64,000 nt of DNA from Agromyces sp. H66 (GTDB lineage Bacteria > Actinomycetota > Actinomycetes > Actinomycetales > Microbacteriaceae): NCBI RefSeq assembly GCF_004959775.1, contig NZ_SJZG01000004.1, forward strand, positions 107,196 through 171,195. The letters are read 5' to 3'. Shown here piece by piece: positions 16,163 to 22,837 of the stretch. The notes beneath the pieces were generated by a model. That model was not told where the DNA came from. It made no database searches and saw nothing but the letters and a program-made list of their open reading frames with translations. Each line of letters opens with the position of its first letter. Positions within the stretch are counted from its first letter, which is position 1. The position numbers were made by a program, and so were the translations under genes.

Positions 16163-18121
16163 TCATCCGCGGGCGCTCGCGACCGTCATGTCCCCGAGAT
16201 TCAGCGTCTCATCAGCCAGAAGGCCGCCGACGAGACGTTCGAGGGTGGCCAGTCCGTCGGGCGAGGTGACCGATTCGAGGTGGCCCTGCACGGAGGCCAC
16301 GCCCGCACCCCGCAGCGCGTGCACGACGCCGGTCGCAGCATCCGCCGCCACCTCGAGGCCGAGGGCAGGCGTCGTCGACCCGCTCGGCGCGATCGCGGAG
16401 AACGTGTTGTAGAAGGCGATGGCCGCGGATCGGCCGAACACCTCCACCTCGAGCTGCACCCCCTGCCGCGGCACGGGCAGCGGCGCGATCGGGAGTCCGG
16501 CGAGATCGGCGAGCACCTGGTGGCTGAGGCAGACCGCGAGCAACGGGCGGCCCGAGGCGAGCCGTGCCGTCATGAGCTCGCGGAGCCGCGCGATCCGCGG
16601 ATCGGCCGCATTCCGCGGGTCGCCGGGGCCAGGACCGAACACCACGAGGTCTTCGGATGCCTCGAGCGGCGCCTCGTGCCACGGCACGACCCGCGCGGCC
16701 ACACCGAGATGCCGCAGCTGGTGGGCGAGCATCGTCGTGAAGTCGTCGTTCGCGTCGATGACGAGCGCCTCGACTCCACGCGACGGGCGCTCCGCCTGCG
16801 GCGTGCGCCAGAAGGGCGCGAGGTGCTCGTTGCGCGAATCGAGCAACGCCCGGATGCGACCGGCGTCGTCGTGGTCGTCGCCGGCGCCGTGGGCCCCGAC
16901 CCTGTCGTCGCCGGGGGCGGACGGGCGGGCGCCGAGGTGATGGACCGGCGCCGTGGTCCGGCGGGGGAGCGCCCCCAGCGCGGTGAGCACCCCGGCGGCC
17001 TTCGCACTCGTCTCGGCGACCTCGCCGACCGGGTCCGAGTGGCGCACGAGCGTCGCGCCCACGGGCACTCGCACCCTCCCGCCCGCTTCGAGGTACGCGG
17101 TGCGGATGAGGATCGGCGCGTCGAGGTCGTAGCCCCCGGTTCGGGGCGTGCACCGGGCCAGAACCCCCGCGTAGTACCCCCGCGGCGTGGTCTCATGGCG
17201 CGCGATGACCGCGCAGGCGTTGCCGAGCGGCGAGCCGGTCACGGTCGGCGCGAACATGGTGCGACGCAGCACCTCGCGGGGGTCGAGCTCCGACCGACCC
17301 TCGAGGTGGTACTCGGTGTGGGTGAGGCGCGACATCCGCTTGAGGAACGGGCCGCGGATGCGCCCGCCGTCGGGGCAGACGGCGCTCATCATCTTGAGCT
17401 CCTCGTCGACGACCATCACGAGTTCCTCCCGCTCCTTGACGTCGTGCAGGAAGGCGAGCAGCCGATCGGCCTCGGCACGGTGCTCGTCGTGCTCGTCGTG
17501 CTCGTCGTGCCGGAACGTGCCGCTGATCGGGTTCATCGACACCGTCCCCCCGATCGACGACACGTGCCGCTCGGGCGTCGCACCTGCGGCCGCCAGGCCC
17601 GGCGTGTGCAGTGCGAACGTCCAGTACGCACCCGACTCGTGTTCGAGCAGCGCCCGCAGCCAGCCGAGCACCGCCGCCGCCGGCGCGGCATCCGTCGTTC
17701 CGCTGAATTCGCGGCGGATGACGAAGTTCGCGCCCTCGCCGCGGCCGATCTCCTCGTCGATGACGCGTCGCACGGTCGCCGCGTAGTCGGCATCGCTCAC
17801 GTCGACGTCGAGATCGCCCACGACCACCGGATGCCGCGGCAACAGGTCGATCGCGTCTGCGAGCGGCACCGACTCGCGCTCGCGCACGATGAGGCAACGG
17901 ACGGGCGCACCGTCGTCGTGCGCATCGAAGCCGCGCTCGCGCACCTGGCGGAACGGCACGAGGGCGAGCACCTCGGCGCCGTCGAGCGGGATGTCGGCGA
18001 GGAGACGCACGTCGACGACGTCGCCGACGAGCACGTCGAGCGTCGGTTCGTGCTCGCGATGGATCACCGCGAAGTGCGGTGCCTCGGTCGCGGCGAGGAT
18101 CGAACTGAGCAGGCGGGTCAT
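16163..18121 (-). CDS. trpEG: fused anthranilate synthase (TrpE-TrpG order, PhzE-like)
   Basis: 652 residues. The N-terminal chorismate-binding half (about 1-410) contains NPISGTFRH (family PIAGT), LKMMSAVCPDGG, LTHTEYHLEG and FAPTVTGSPLGNA. A short linker leads to a class I glutamine amidotransferase half (about 445-645) with Cys in AVCLSHQ and the His/Glu pair in QGHLES. Anthranilate, or the PhzE product aminodeoxyisochorismate, would be made from chorismate and glutamine. No other phenazine genes are nearby, and a tryptophan attenuator precedes the gene, so tryptophan synthesis is the better reading. GGAGG lies five bases before the ATG. A (DEH) repeat sits near residues 204-213. Confidence 0.87.
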   Translation of the reverse strand: MTRLLSSILAATEAPHFAVIHREHEPTLDVLVGDVVDVRLLADIPLDGAEVLALVPFRQVRERGFDAHDDGAPVRCLIVRERESVPLADAIDLLPRHPVVVGDLDVDVSDADYAATVRRVIDEEIGRGEGANFVIRREFSGTTDAAPAAAVLGWLRALLEHESGAYWTFALHTPGLAAAGATPERHVSSIGGTVSMNPISGTFRHDEHDEHDEHRAEADRLLAFLHDVKEREELVMVVDEELKMMSAVCPDGGRIRGPFLKRMSRLTHTEYHLEGRSELDPREVLRRTMFAPTVTGSPLGNACAVIARHETTPRGYYAGVLARCTPRTGGYDLDAPILIRTAYLEAGGRVRVPVGATLVRHSDPVGEVAETSAKAAGVLTALGALPRRTTAPVHHLGARPSAPGDDRVGAHGAGDDHDDAGRIRALLDSRNEHLAPFWRTPQAERPSRGVEALVIDANDDFTTMLAHQLRHLGVAARVVPWHEAPLEASEDLVVFGPGPGDPRNAADPRIARLRELMTARLASGRPLLAVCLSHQVLADLAGLPIAPLPVPRQGVQLEVEVFGRSAAIAFYNTFSAIAPSGSTTPALGLEVAADAATGVVHALRGAGVASVQGHLESVTSPDGLATLERLVGGLLADETLNLGDMTVASARG

Positions 18122-18170
18122 GTCGGCCTCCGGTCGGGCCCTCGGCCGGAGCATCCCGCTGCAACGCGAA

Positions 18171-18229
18171 ACGACCGCCCTCGGGCGGTCGTCGTACGTC
18201 GAAACGCGTGGAGTCCGCCTAGGAGGCGG
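18171..18229 (-). promoter_or_regulatory. tryptophan transcription attenuator
   Basis: On the minus strand, four alternately pairing segments follow the two Trp codons of the leader peptide: CCGCC (18229-18225), GGCGG (18219-18215), CCGCCC (18188-18183) and GGGCGG (18180-18175). Segments 3 and 4 are part of a perfect 10-base stem (18192-18183 with 18180-18171) followed by GTTTCG-like bases, the terminator. Segment 2 can instead pair with 3 as antiterminator. A ribosome stalled at UGGUGG would cover segment 1. The layout is seen in sequence; regulation by charged tRNA-Trp is the established mechanism for such leaders. Confidence 0.82.
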
Positions 18230-18257
18230 GCCACCAGGTGCGGATCGACGCGGTCAT
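18219..18257 (-). CDS. trpL: trp operon leader peptide MTASIRTWWPAS
   Basis: A 12-codon reading frame with tandem Trp codons (18236-18231) ends in TAG within the first attenuator hairpin. ATG at 18257 lies seven bases after a -10-like TAGAGT, so translation is probably leaderless. It serves as a sensor of charged tRNA-Trp for the anthranilate synthase gene 97 bases downstream. Confidence 0.82.
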   Translation of the reverse strand: MTASIRTWWPAS

Positions 18258-18264
18258 GCGTTGC

Positions 18265-18274
18265 ACTCTAGCAT
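18265..18274. promoter_or_regulatory. overlapping divergent -10 elements of trpL and the methyltransferase gene
   Basis: On the minus strand TAGAGT (18270-18265), preceded by TGC as a possible extended -10, lies seven bases before trpL. On the plus strand TAGCAT (18269-18274) lies nine bases before the methyltransferase ATG. The two hexamers share two bases, so polymerase could occupy only one at a time. Confidence 0.45.
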
Positions 18275-18283
18275 TGGCGGCAC

Positions 18284-19165
18284 ATGTCTCCCACAACCAC
18301 TCCCTCGACTCCGGCGACTCCGTCGACTCCATCCACTTCCTCGACTCCGGCGACACCGCCGAGTTCCGCGGCGCCCGACCCGCGGATCGTCGCACGGCTC
18401 CGCGCCGCCGGATGCGTCTTCGCCGAAGACGAGGCCGCGCTGCTCGTCCAAGCCGCCGCGGAGCATCCCGATGACCCGGCCGAACTCGAGCGACTCGTCG
18501 CGCGGCGCGTGGCCGGCGAACCGCTCGAGCAGGTGCTCGGCTGGGCGGAGTTCGCGGGCCTGCGCATCCTGCTCGAGCCGGGCGTGTTCGTGCCGCGCCG
18601 CCGCACCGAATTCCTCGCCGCGGAGGCCGCCCGGCTCGCCCGCGACGCCGCGAGCGCGGAACACGAACCCGTGGTCGTCGACCTCTGTTGCGGTGCGGGC
18701 GCGATCGGCGCCGCGGTCGCGCACTCGGCGGCTCCGACGAGGCTGGTGGCGGCCGATCTCGACCCCGCGGCCGTGCGCGCGGCACGCCGGAACCTCGAGC
18801 CGATCGGGGCCACGGTCGTCGAGGGCGACCTCTTCGACCCCCTCCCCGCAGAACTCCGCGGGCGCGTCGACGTGCTCGCCGTCAACGCGCCCTACGTGCC
18901 GACCGACGAGATCGGCATGATGCCGCCCGAGGCGCGCGATCACGAGGCGCACATGGCGCTCGACGGCGGCGACGACGGTCTCGACGTGCACCGTCGTGTC
19001 GCGGCATCCGCTCGCGAGTGGCTCGCCCCGGGCGGTCACGTCCTCATCGAGACGAGCCGTCGCCAGGCCGAGACGACGGCCGCACTGGTGATCGCGGGCG
19101 GACTCGACGCCCGCATCCTGCGCGACGACGAGATCGCGGCGACCGTCGTCGTCGGGCGACGCTGA
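18284..19165 (+). CDS. HemK-like protein (N5)-glutamine methyltransferase
   Basis: 293 residues. A Ser/Thr/Pro-rich N-terminal tail (residues 2-30, built from repeats of TPS/TPA codons) precedes a helical HemK_N-like domain. The class I SAM-binding fold has VVDLCCGAGAIGAA as motif I and NAPYVPTDEI where HemK/PrmC have NPPY. NPPY binds the glutamine amide; NAPY is a known variant in actinobacterial paralogues, so target may differ from release factors. The true start could be internal, since the tail is low complexity. It is divergent from trpL with overlapping promoters. Confidence 0.83.
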   Translation: MSPTTTPSTPATPSTPSTSSTPATPPSSAAPDPRIVARLRAAGCVFAEDEAALLVQAAAEHPDDPAELERLVARRVAGEPLEQVLGWAEFAGLRILLEPGVFVPRRRTEFLAAEAARLARDAASAEHEPVVVDLCCGAGAIGAAVAHSAAPTRLVAADLDPAAVRAARRNLEPIGATVVEGDLFDPLPAELRGRVDVLAVNAPYVPTDEIGMMPPEARDHEAHMALDGGDDGLDVHRRVAASAREWLAPGGHVLIETSRRQAETTAALVIAGGLDARILRDDEIAATVVVGRR

Positions 19166-19185
19166 GCCCAGCCGCGAGCCGGCGC

Positions 19186-19848
19186 TCAGGTCGGCGAACC
19201 GCCGCCGGAATGCGCCTCGGCGAGGATCGCCTGCACCTCGTCATCCGTCGTCTGCGAGAAGTCGAGGTAATGCATGCCGACCGCCATGAATCCCCGCGGC
19301 GTCGAGAGGCAGACGACCTCGTCGACCTCGGGCATCGCGGCGATCTCGGCGATGCTGTCGGGTGCGCCGACCGGCGTCGCGAGGATCACGGATGCCGCGC
19401 CGAGTTCCCGCGCGACCGTGCAGGCCACGCGCGCCGTCGCCCCGGTTGCCACGCCGTCGTCCACGATGACGGCCGTGCGCCCGGTGAGGTCCACGGTCGG
19501 CGCGCCTCCGCGGAACCGCGCGACCCTCGCCTCGAGCTCCGCGCGCTCCCGGCGCTCGACGGCGGCGAGTTGGTCGTCCGAGACGCCGCCGGAGCGCAGC
19601 ACGTCGTCGTTCAGCACCCGGGCGCCGTGCTCGCCGATGGCCCCCATCGCGACCTCGGGCTGACGCGGCAGTCCGAGCTTGCGCACCACGAGCACGTCGA
19701 GCGGCGCGCCGAGCGCGCGCGCGAGTTCCGCGGCGACGGGCACGCCACCGCGTGGCAGTCCGAGCACGACGGGCCGCTCGAGTTCGCGGCCCTCGAACGC
19801 CTGGGCCAGCCTCCGCCCCGCATCCCGTCGATCCGAGAAGTAGTCCAT
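19186..19848 (-). CDS. phosphoribosyltransferase-family protein
   Basis: 220 residues, beginning MDYFSDRRDAGRRLAQ. The PRPP-binding loop is TAVIVDDGVATGAT (about residues 125-138), and LGLPRGGVPVAAELARALGA is the usual start of this stand-alone family. These proteins often act in stress responses or as erythromycin-esterase partners, with no defined substrate. GGGAGGA lies five bases before the ATG. It shares the minus strand with the AhpD-like gene upstream, 53 bases away, and is probably cotranscribed from the promoter at 20578-20606. Confidence 0.87.
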   Translation of the reverse strand: MDYFSDRRDAGRRLAQAFEGRELERPVVLGLPRGGVPVAAELARALGAPLDVLVVRKLGLPRQPEVAMGAIGEHGARVLNDDVLRSGGVSDDQLAAVERRERAELEARVARFRGGAPTVDLTGRTAVIVDDGVATGATARVACTVARELGAASVILATPVGAPDSIAEIAAMPEVDEVVCLSTPRGFMAVGMHYLDFSQTTDDEVQAILAEAHSGGGSPT

Positions 19849-19901
19849 GTCGTCCTCCCTCGTGCCTGCGGATGCCGGGCAGGCCGGCGGGGCTTCCGTT
19901 C

Positions 19902-20471
19902 CTAGAGGCCGTCGACGAGCGCGGCGCGGAGCGGCTCGCTGAGCATCGGCGGCGTGTCGACGTCGACGGCGAGGCCCTGCAGTGCACTGGCGAAGTACAC
20001 GCGGGCCGACGCCGCGATCGTGATGTCGACGATCTCCTGATCGCTGAAGCCGGCGTCGCGCAGTCGCTGCGAGTCCCTCTCGGTCATCGACGAGGCATCC
20101 CGGCCGACCTGCTCGGCGAACCGCATCATCTCGACCTCGGCGCCCGAGAGCCCGGCATCGTTGTAGTCGCGGGCGATGCGCTCGAGCTGATCCGCATCGA
20201 ACAGCCGGAGCGACTTCGCGCCGTGTGCGAGCCGGCAGTGCCGAGACCTCGTGCCTCGCGCCGCGGCCAGCGTCACGAGTTCGTACCGCCGCAGGCCGAG
20301 CGGCTTCGCGACCGATCGAATGAGCGCCTCGAACGCCCGGTACGCGGCCGGGTTCATCGCCATCGCCTTGGTGTGGGGCGGCACGTACCCGAGCGTCTCG
20401 ACATCGTCGGCGTAGAGCGCGGCGACCTCGACGTCGGCCTCGTCTTCGGGGATGGTTCGGATGATCGTCAT
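19902..20471 (-). CDS. carboxymuconolactone decarboxylase/AhpD-like protein with altered active site
   Basis: 189 residues. An AhpD fold is indicated by MNPAAYRAFEALIRSVAKPL, then YELVTLAAARGTRSRHCRLA, then the C-terminal helix block DQEIVDITIAASARVYFASA. AhpD peroxidases use CxxC followed by His; here the sequence is SRHCRLAHG, so the first Cys is Ser. A lone Cys could still form a sulfenic acid, but the normal disulfide mechanism is not possible. The role is therefore uncertain. A strong promoter is seen about 100 bases upstream. Confidence 0.82.
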   Translation of the reverse strand: MTIIRTIPEDEADVEVAALYADDVETLGYVPPHTKAMAMNPAAYRAFEALIRSVAKPLGLRRYELVTLAAARGTRSRHCRLAHGAKSLRLFDADQLERIARDYNDAGLSGAEVEMMRFAEQVGRDASSMTERDSQRLRDAGFSDQEIVDITIAASARVYFASALQGLAVDVDTPPMLSEPLRAALVDGL

Positions 20472-20577
20472 GCAGCAGGGCCTCGGTCTCGTGATGTCGC
20501 GTGCGTCTCATGCTGGCACGTCGAAACGGGTCGCCGCCAGCGCTCCCGGGCGGCTCGAGGCGTCTGCGTCACTTCAT

Positions 20578-20606
20578 TCTTTAGCGGCCGGCTCTCGCAT
20601 CGTCAA
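20578..20606 (-). promoter_or_regulatory. sigma-70-type promoter of the AhpD-like/phosphoribosyltransferase genes
   Basis: On the minus strand TTGACG (20606-20601) and TAAAGA (20583-20578) are 17 bases apart, close to consensus, in a locally AT-rich stretch. Transcription would begin near 20571, giving a leader of about 100 bases to the gene starting at 20471. Confidence 0.7.
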
Positions 20607-20645
20607 CCCCTTTCGTCGTGCCGGACGGCGACCTACCGTGGAAAC

Positions 20646-20793
20646 ATCGGACGGCACGACGCATCGGGTCGGGGGGAACAACCGGGCGTCCTGCCGGACG
20701 GAGAATTCAAGACGCCTGCGCGACGACTGAGGGGTCGACGCACAGGGCGGGGGAGCGGGTCGGATGACTGGGGGTCATCCGACCCGCATTTTG
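20646..20793 (+). ncRNA. unassigned structured RNA (orphan small RNA or attenuated leader)
   Basis: This part of a 462-base stretch without a protein gene ends in a very strong terminator, yet no plus-strand gene lies upstream of it for 1.4 kb. A possible promoter is TTTCGT (20611-20616), 17 bases, TACCGT (20634-20639). The RNA can fold: CGTCC/GGACG at 20687-20700 nested in GGCGTC/GACGCC (20685-20716), then a hairpin at 20717-20742 with one bulge, then the terminator. I match it to no riboswitch class, SRP, tmRNA, RNase P or 6C motif. It may be a free small RNA, or a premature-termination leader of the VWA gene at 20934. Confidence 0.45.
20755..20793 (+). terminator. strong intrinsic terminator
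   Basis: Arms 20755-20768 and 20774-20787 form a perfect 14-base-pair stem with loop TGGGG, followed by ATTTTG. The T-rich side is only on the plus strand, so it terminates a plus-strand transcript. None of the annotated protein genes supplies one. Confidence 0.85.
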
Positions 20794-20821
20794 TGCGCGG
20801 GTGCGGGTGAGGCGAGCGAAG

Positions 20822-20850
20822 TTCGCGTTCACAGACTGGTCGCTTACACT
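20822..20850 (+). promoter_or_regulatory. promoter and short leader of the VWA gene
   Basis: TTCGCG (20822-20827) and TACACT (20845-20850) are 17 bases apart. Transcription from near 20857 would give a leader of about 75 bases containing a 7-base-pair hairpin, TTCCCCC (20861-20867) with GGGGGAA (20873-20879). GGAG at 20925-20928 precedes the GTG start. Confidence 0.5.
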
Positions 20851-20933
20851 GAGGAAATCCTTCCCCCGGGACGGGGGAACCCGTTCCGACAGGGAATCGG
20901 CGAGGCCACGGCGTCGTCGGGCTTGGAGTATCC

Positions 20934-22703
20934 GTGGGGCGTCATAGCATCAAGGCCCCGGCGAAGAGGCCGGGCCGTGCGCTCATCCTGTCCGTGATCG
21001 CCGCACTCGCCGTCGTCGGCGTCGTCGCCACCGGCGTCTTCCTCTGGGTCGGCGGACACCTGAATCCGCTCTTCGCCGCGGCGGAGGCGGGCTGCGTCGA
21101 GAACGATCAGCTCGTCGTCGTCGCGGACACCTCGATCGCGCCGGCCCTCACCGAGATCGCGGCGGATTTCGACGCCGCATCCGAGGCGTGCGTCGAGACC
21201 ATCGTGAAGTCGCAGGATTCCGCCGACACCTCCGCGGTGCTCGCCTCGGGCAGTCTCGTCGCCGACGCCTGGGTGCCCGAGTCGAGCGTCTGGCTCGATC
21301 GGACGGTCGCGACCGCGGCGTCGCTCGGCCAGAGCGCGCCTGACACGCAGGTCGGCGAGCCCGTCGCGACGACTCCCGTCGTCTTCGCGGCGCCGGCGAC
21401 CAGGGCGGCCGAGATCGCGACCGAACCCGTGACGTGGGCGCGCGTGCTGACCGGAACGTTGCCGACGATCCTCCCCAACCCCGAGGCGTCGTCGGCGAGC
21501 CTCGCCGGGCTCCTCGCCCTGCGCGGCCACTCCTCACCCGACGATCCTCGGCAGTTCGCCGGGGCGATGATCGAGCTCGGCAAGTCCATCCCCGCATCCA
21601 CGAGCGCGGCCTTCGGGTCGCTCGCCACCGCACCGCAGCCGAGCGTCGTCGTCACCACCGAGGCGCAGGTGGCCGCGTACAACCTCGATGAACCGGCCGA
21701 GACGCTCGTGGCCGCATACCCCGCCGACGGCACCGTCCTCCTCGACTACCCGTTCGTGCGCCTGCCCGCGTCCAACAACGCGGAGGACGACGCCGACGAA
21801 GATGCCGCGGGCGCCGCGGATGCCGCGGGCGCCGCGGATGCCGCGAGCGCCGCGGATGCCGCGGGCGACGGCGCCGCCCCGTCGCACGCCGACCTCGTGG
21901 ACGCCTTCGAGGCGGCCGTCCGCGACGCGACCGATCAGTTCGCGGCAGCGGGATTCCGCGCCTCGGACGGCGCCGGCACGCTCGACGTGCCCGGTCTCGC
22001 CGCGGAGGCGCCCCCGGCGGCGGAGGCGAAGCTCGACGCCGCGGCGCAGCTCGAGATCCTTCGGGCGTGGGGCGTGCTGACGCTGCGCTCGCGCATGCTC
22101 GCGGTGATCGACGTCTCGGGATCGATGGAGGAGCCTGCCGAGAACGGCCTGCGCCGCATCGACATCTTCCAGCAGGCGGCCGTCGGCGCCATGGAGAAGT
22201 TCTCGGGAGAGGTCGAGCTCGGGGTCTGGCTCTTCTCGACCGCGCGCAACGGCGACCTCGACTACGAGGACGTCTCGCCGATCGCGCCGCTCGCCGACCT
22301 CGCCCACAAGCAGCAGATCGCCGGCATCATCCAGTCGCTGCCGGGTCGGCTCGGCGGCGCGACGGGACTCTACGACACGACGCTCGCTGCGGTGCAGCGC
22401 GTGCGCGAGTCGTACGACCCCGAGAAGGTCAACACGGTCCTCGTCATCACGGACGGCAAGAACGAGGACGAGAACGGCATCGACCTCGACACGCTGCTCG
22501 CGGAGCTCGCCAAGATCGACGATCCCACGAAGCCCGTCGCGGTGATCATGATCGGCTTCGGTCCCGACACCGACCTCGCGGCGATGCAGCGCATCGCCCA
22601 GGCGACGAAGGGCGCGGCCTACTCCGCCTCGAAACCCGAGGATCTCGGCATCGTGCTGGTCGACGCGTTGTCGCAGCGCACCTGCCGCCCGAACTGCGGC
22701 TGA
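20934..22703 (+). CDS. membrane-anchored solute-binding and von Willebrand A domain protein
   Basis: 589 residues. One N-terminal membrane segment (about residues 17-39) is followed by a periplasmic-binding-like domain (about 50-275; DQLVVVADTSIAPALTEIAA), an Ala/Asp-rich spacer with GAADAAGAADAASAADAAGD (about 290-312), and a VWA domain with intact MIDAS motif DVSGSM (about 393-398) and later ITDGKNEDE. The same domain pair occurs in actinobacterial surface proteins of unknown role, probably metal-dependent adhesion or complex assembly outside the cell. GTG start with GGAG five bases upstream. It may be controlled by the RNA element ahead of it. Confidence 0.87.
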   Translation: MGRHSIKAPAKRPGRALILSVIAALAVVGVVATGVFLWVGGHLNPLFAAAEAGCVENDQLVVVADTSIAPALTEIAADFDAASEACVETIVKSQDSADTSAVLASGSLVADAWVPESSVWLDRTVATAASLGQSAPDTQVGEPVATTPVVFAAPATRAAEIATEPVTWARVLTGTLPTILPNPEASSASLAGLLALRGHSSPDDPRQFAGAMIELGKSIPASTSAAFGSLATAPQPSVVVTTEAQVAAYNLDEPAETLVAAYPADGTVLLDYPFVRLPASNNAEDDADEDAAGAADAAGAADAASAADAAGDGAAPSHADLVDAFEAAVRDATDQFAAAGFRASDGAGTLDVPGLAAEAPPAAEAKLDAAAQLEILRAWGVLTLRSRMLAVIDVSGSMEEPAENGLRRIDIFQQAAVGAMEKFSGEVELGVWLFSTARNGDLDYEDVSPIAPLADLAHKQQIAGIIQSLPGRLGGATGLYDTTLAAVQRVRESYDPEKVNTVLVITDGKNEDENGIDLDTLLAELAKIDDPTKPVAVIMIGFGPDTDLAAMQRIAQATKGAAYSASKPEDLGIVLVDALSQRTCRPNCG

Positions 22704-22764
22704 CGCGCGCCAGCCCACGGTGGCGTGGCCCGCGCGCTGAGCGGGTGCCCGCGCGCTGAACGGC

Positions 22765-22795
22765 GAACGGGCCCGGCGCGGTGCCGGGCCCGTTC
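22765..22795. terminator. bidirectional terminator between the VWA gene and the MFS exporter
   Basis: Arms 22765-22777 and 22783-22795 form a perfect 13-base-pair stem with loop GCGGT between two convergent genes. No T tract is obvious, as is common in this high-GC genome. Just upstream, CCCGCGCGCTGA occurs twice. Confidence 0.7.
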
Positions 22796-22837
22796 GATCA
22801 GGCGGGGGATGGTGCCGGGCCGAAGCCCGACCGACCG

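Noticed and set aside
16163-18121. Phenazine biosynthesis locus because of the PhzE-like protein
   Set aside because: No phzA/B, phzD, phzF or phzG genes nearby, and a tryptophan leader points to anthranilate.
20851-20933. Resemblance of the VWA leader (ACGGGGGAACCC ... AGGGAATC) to the c-di-AMP (ydaO) riboswitch core
   Set aside because: The closing part with ACAGCTAACC is missing, the GGGGTGAAT element is shortened, and a promoter inside would leave only about 75 bases. An Infernal search with the ydaO model would settle it; a clear hit would overturn this.
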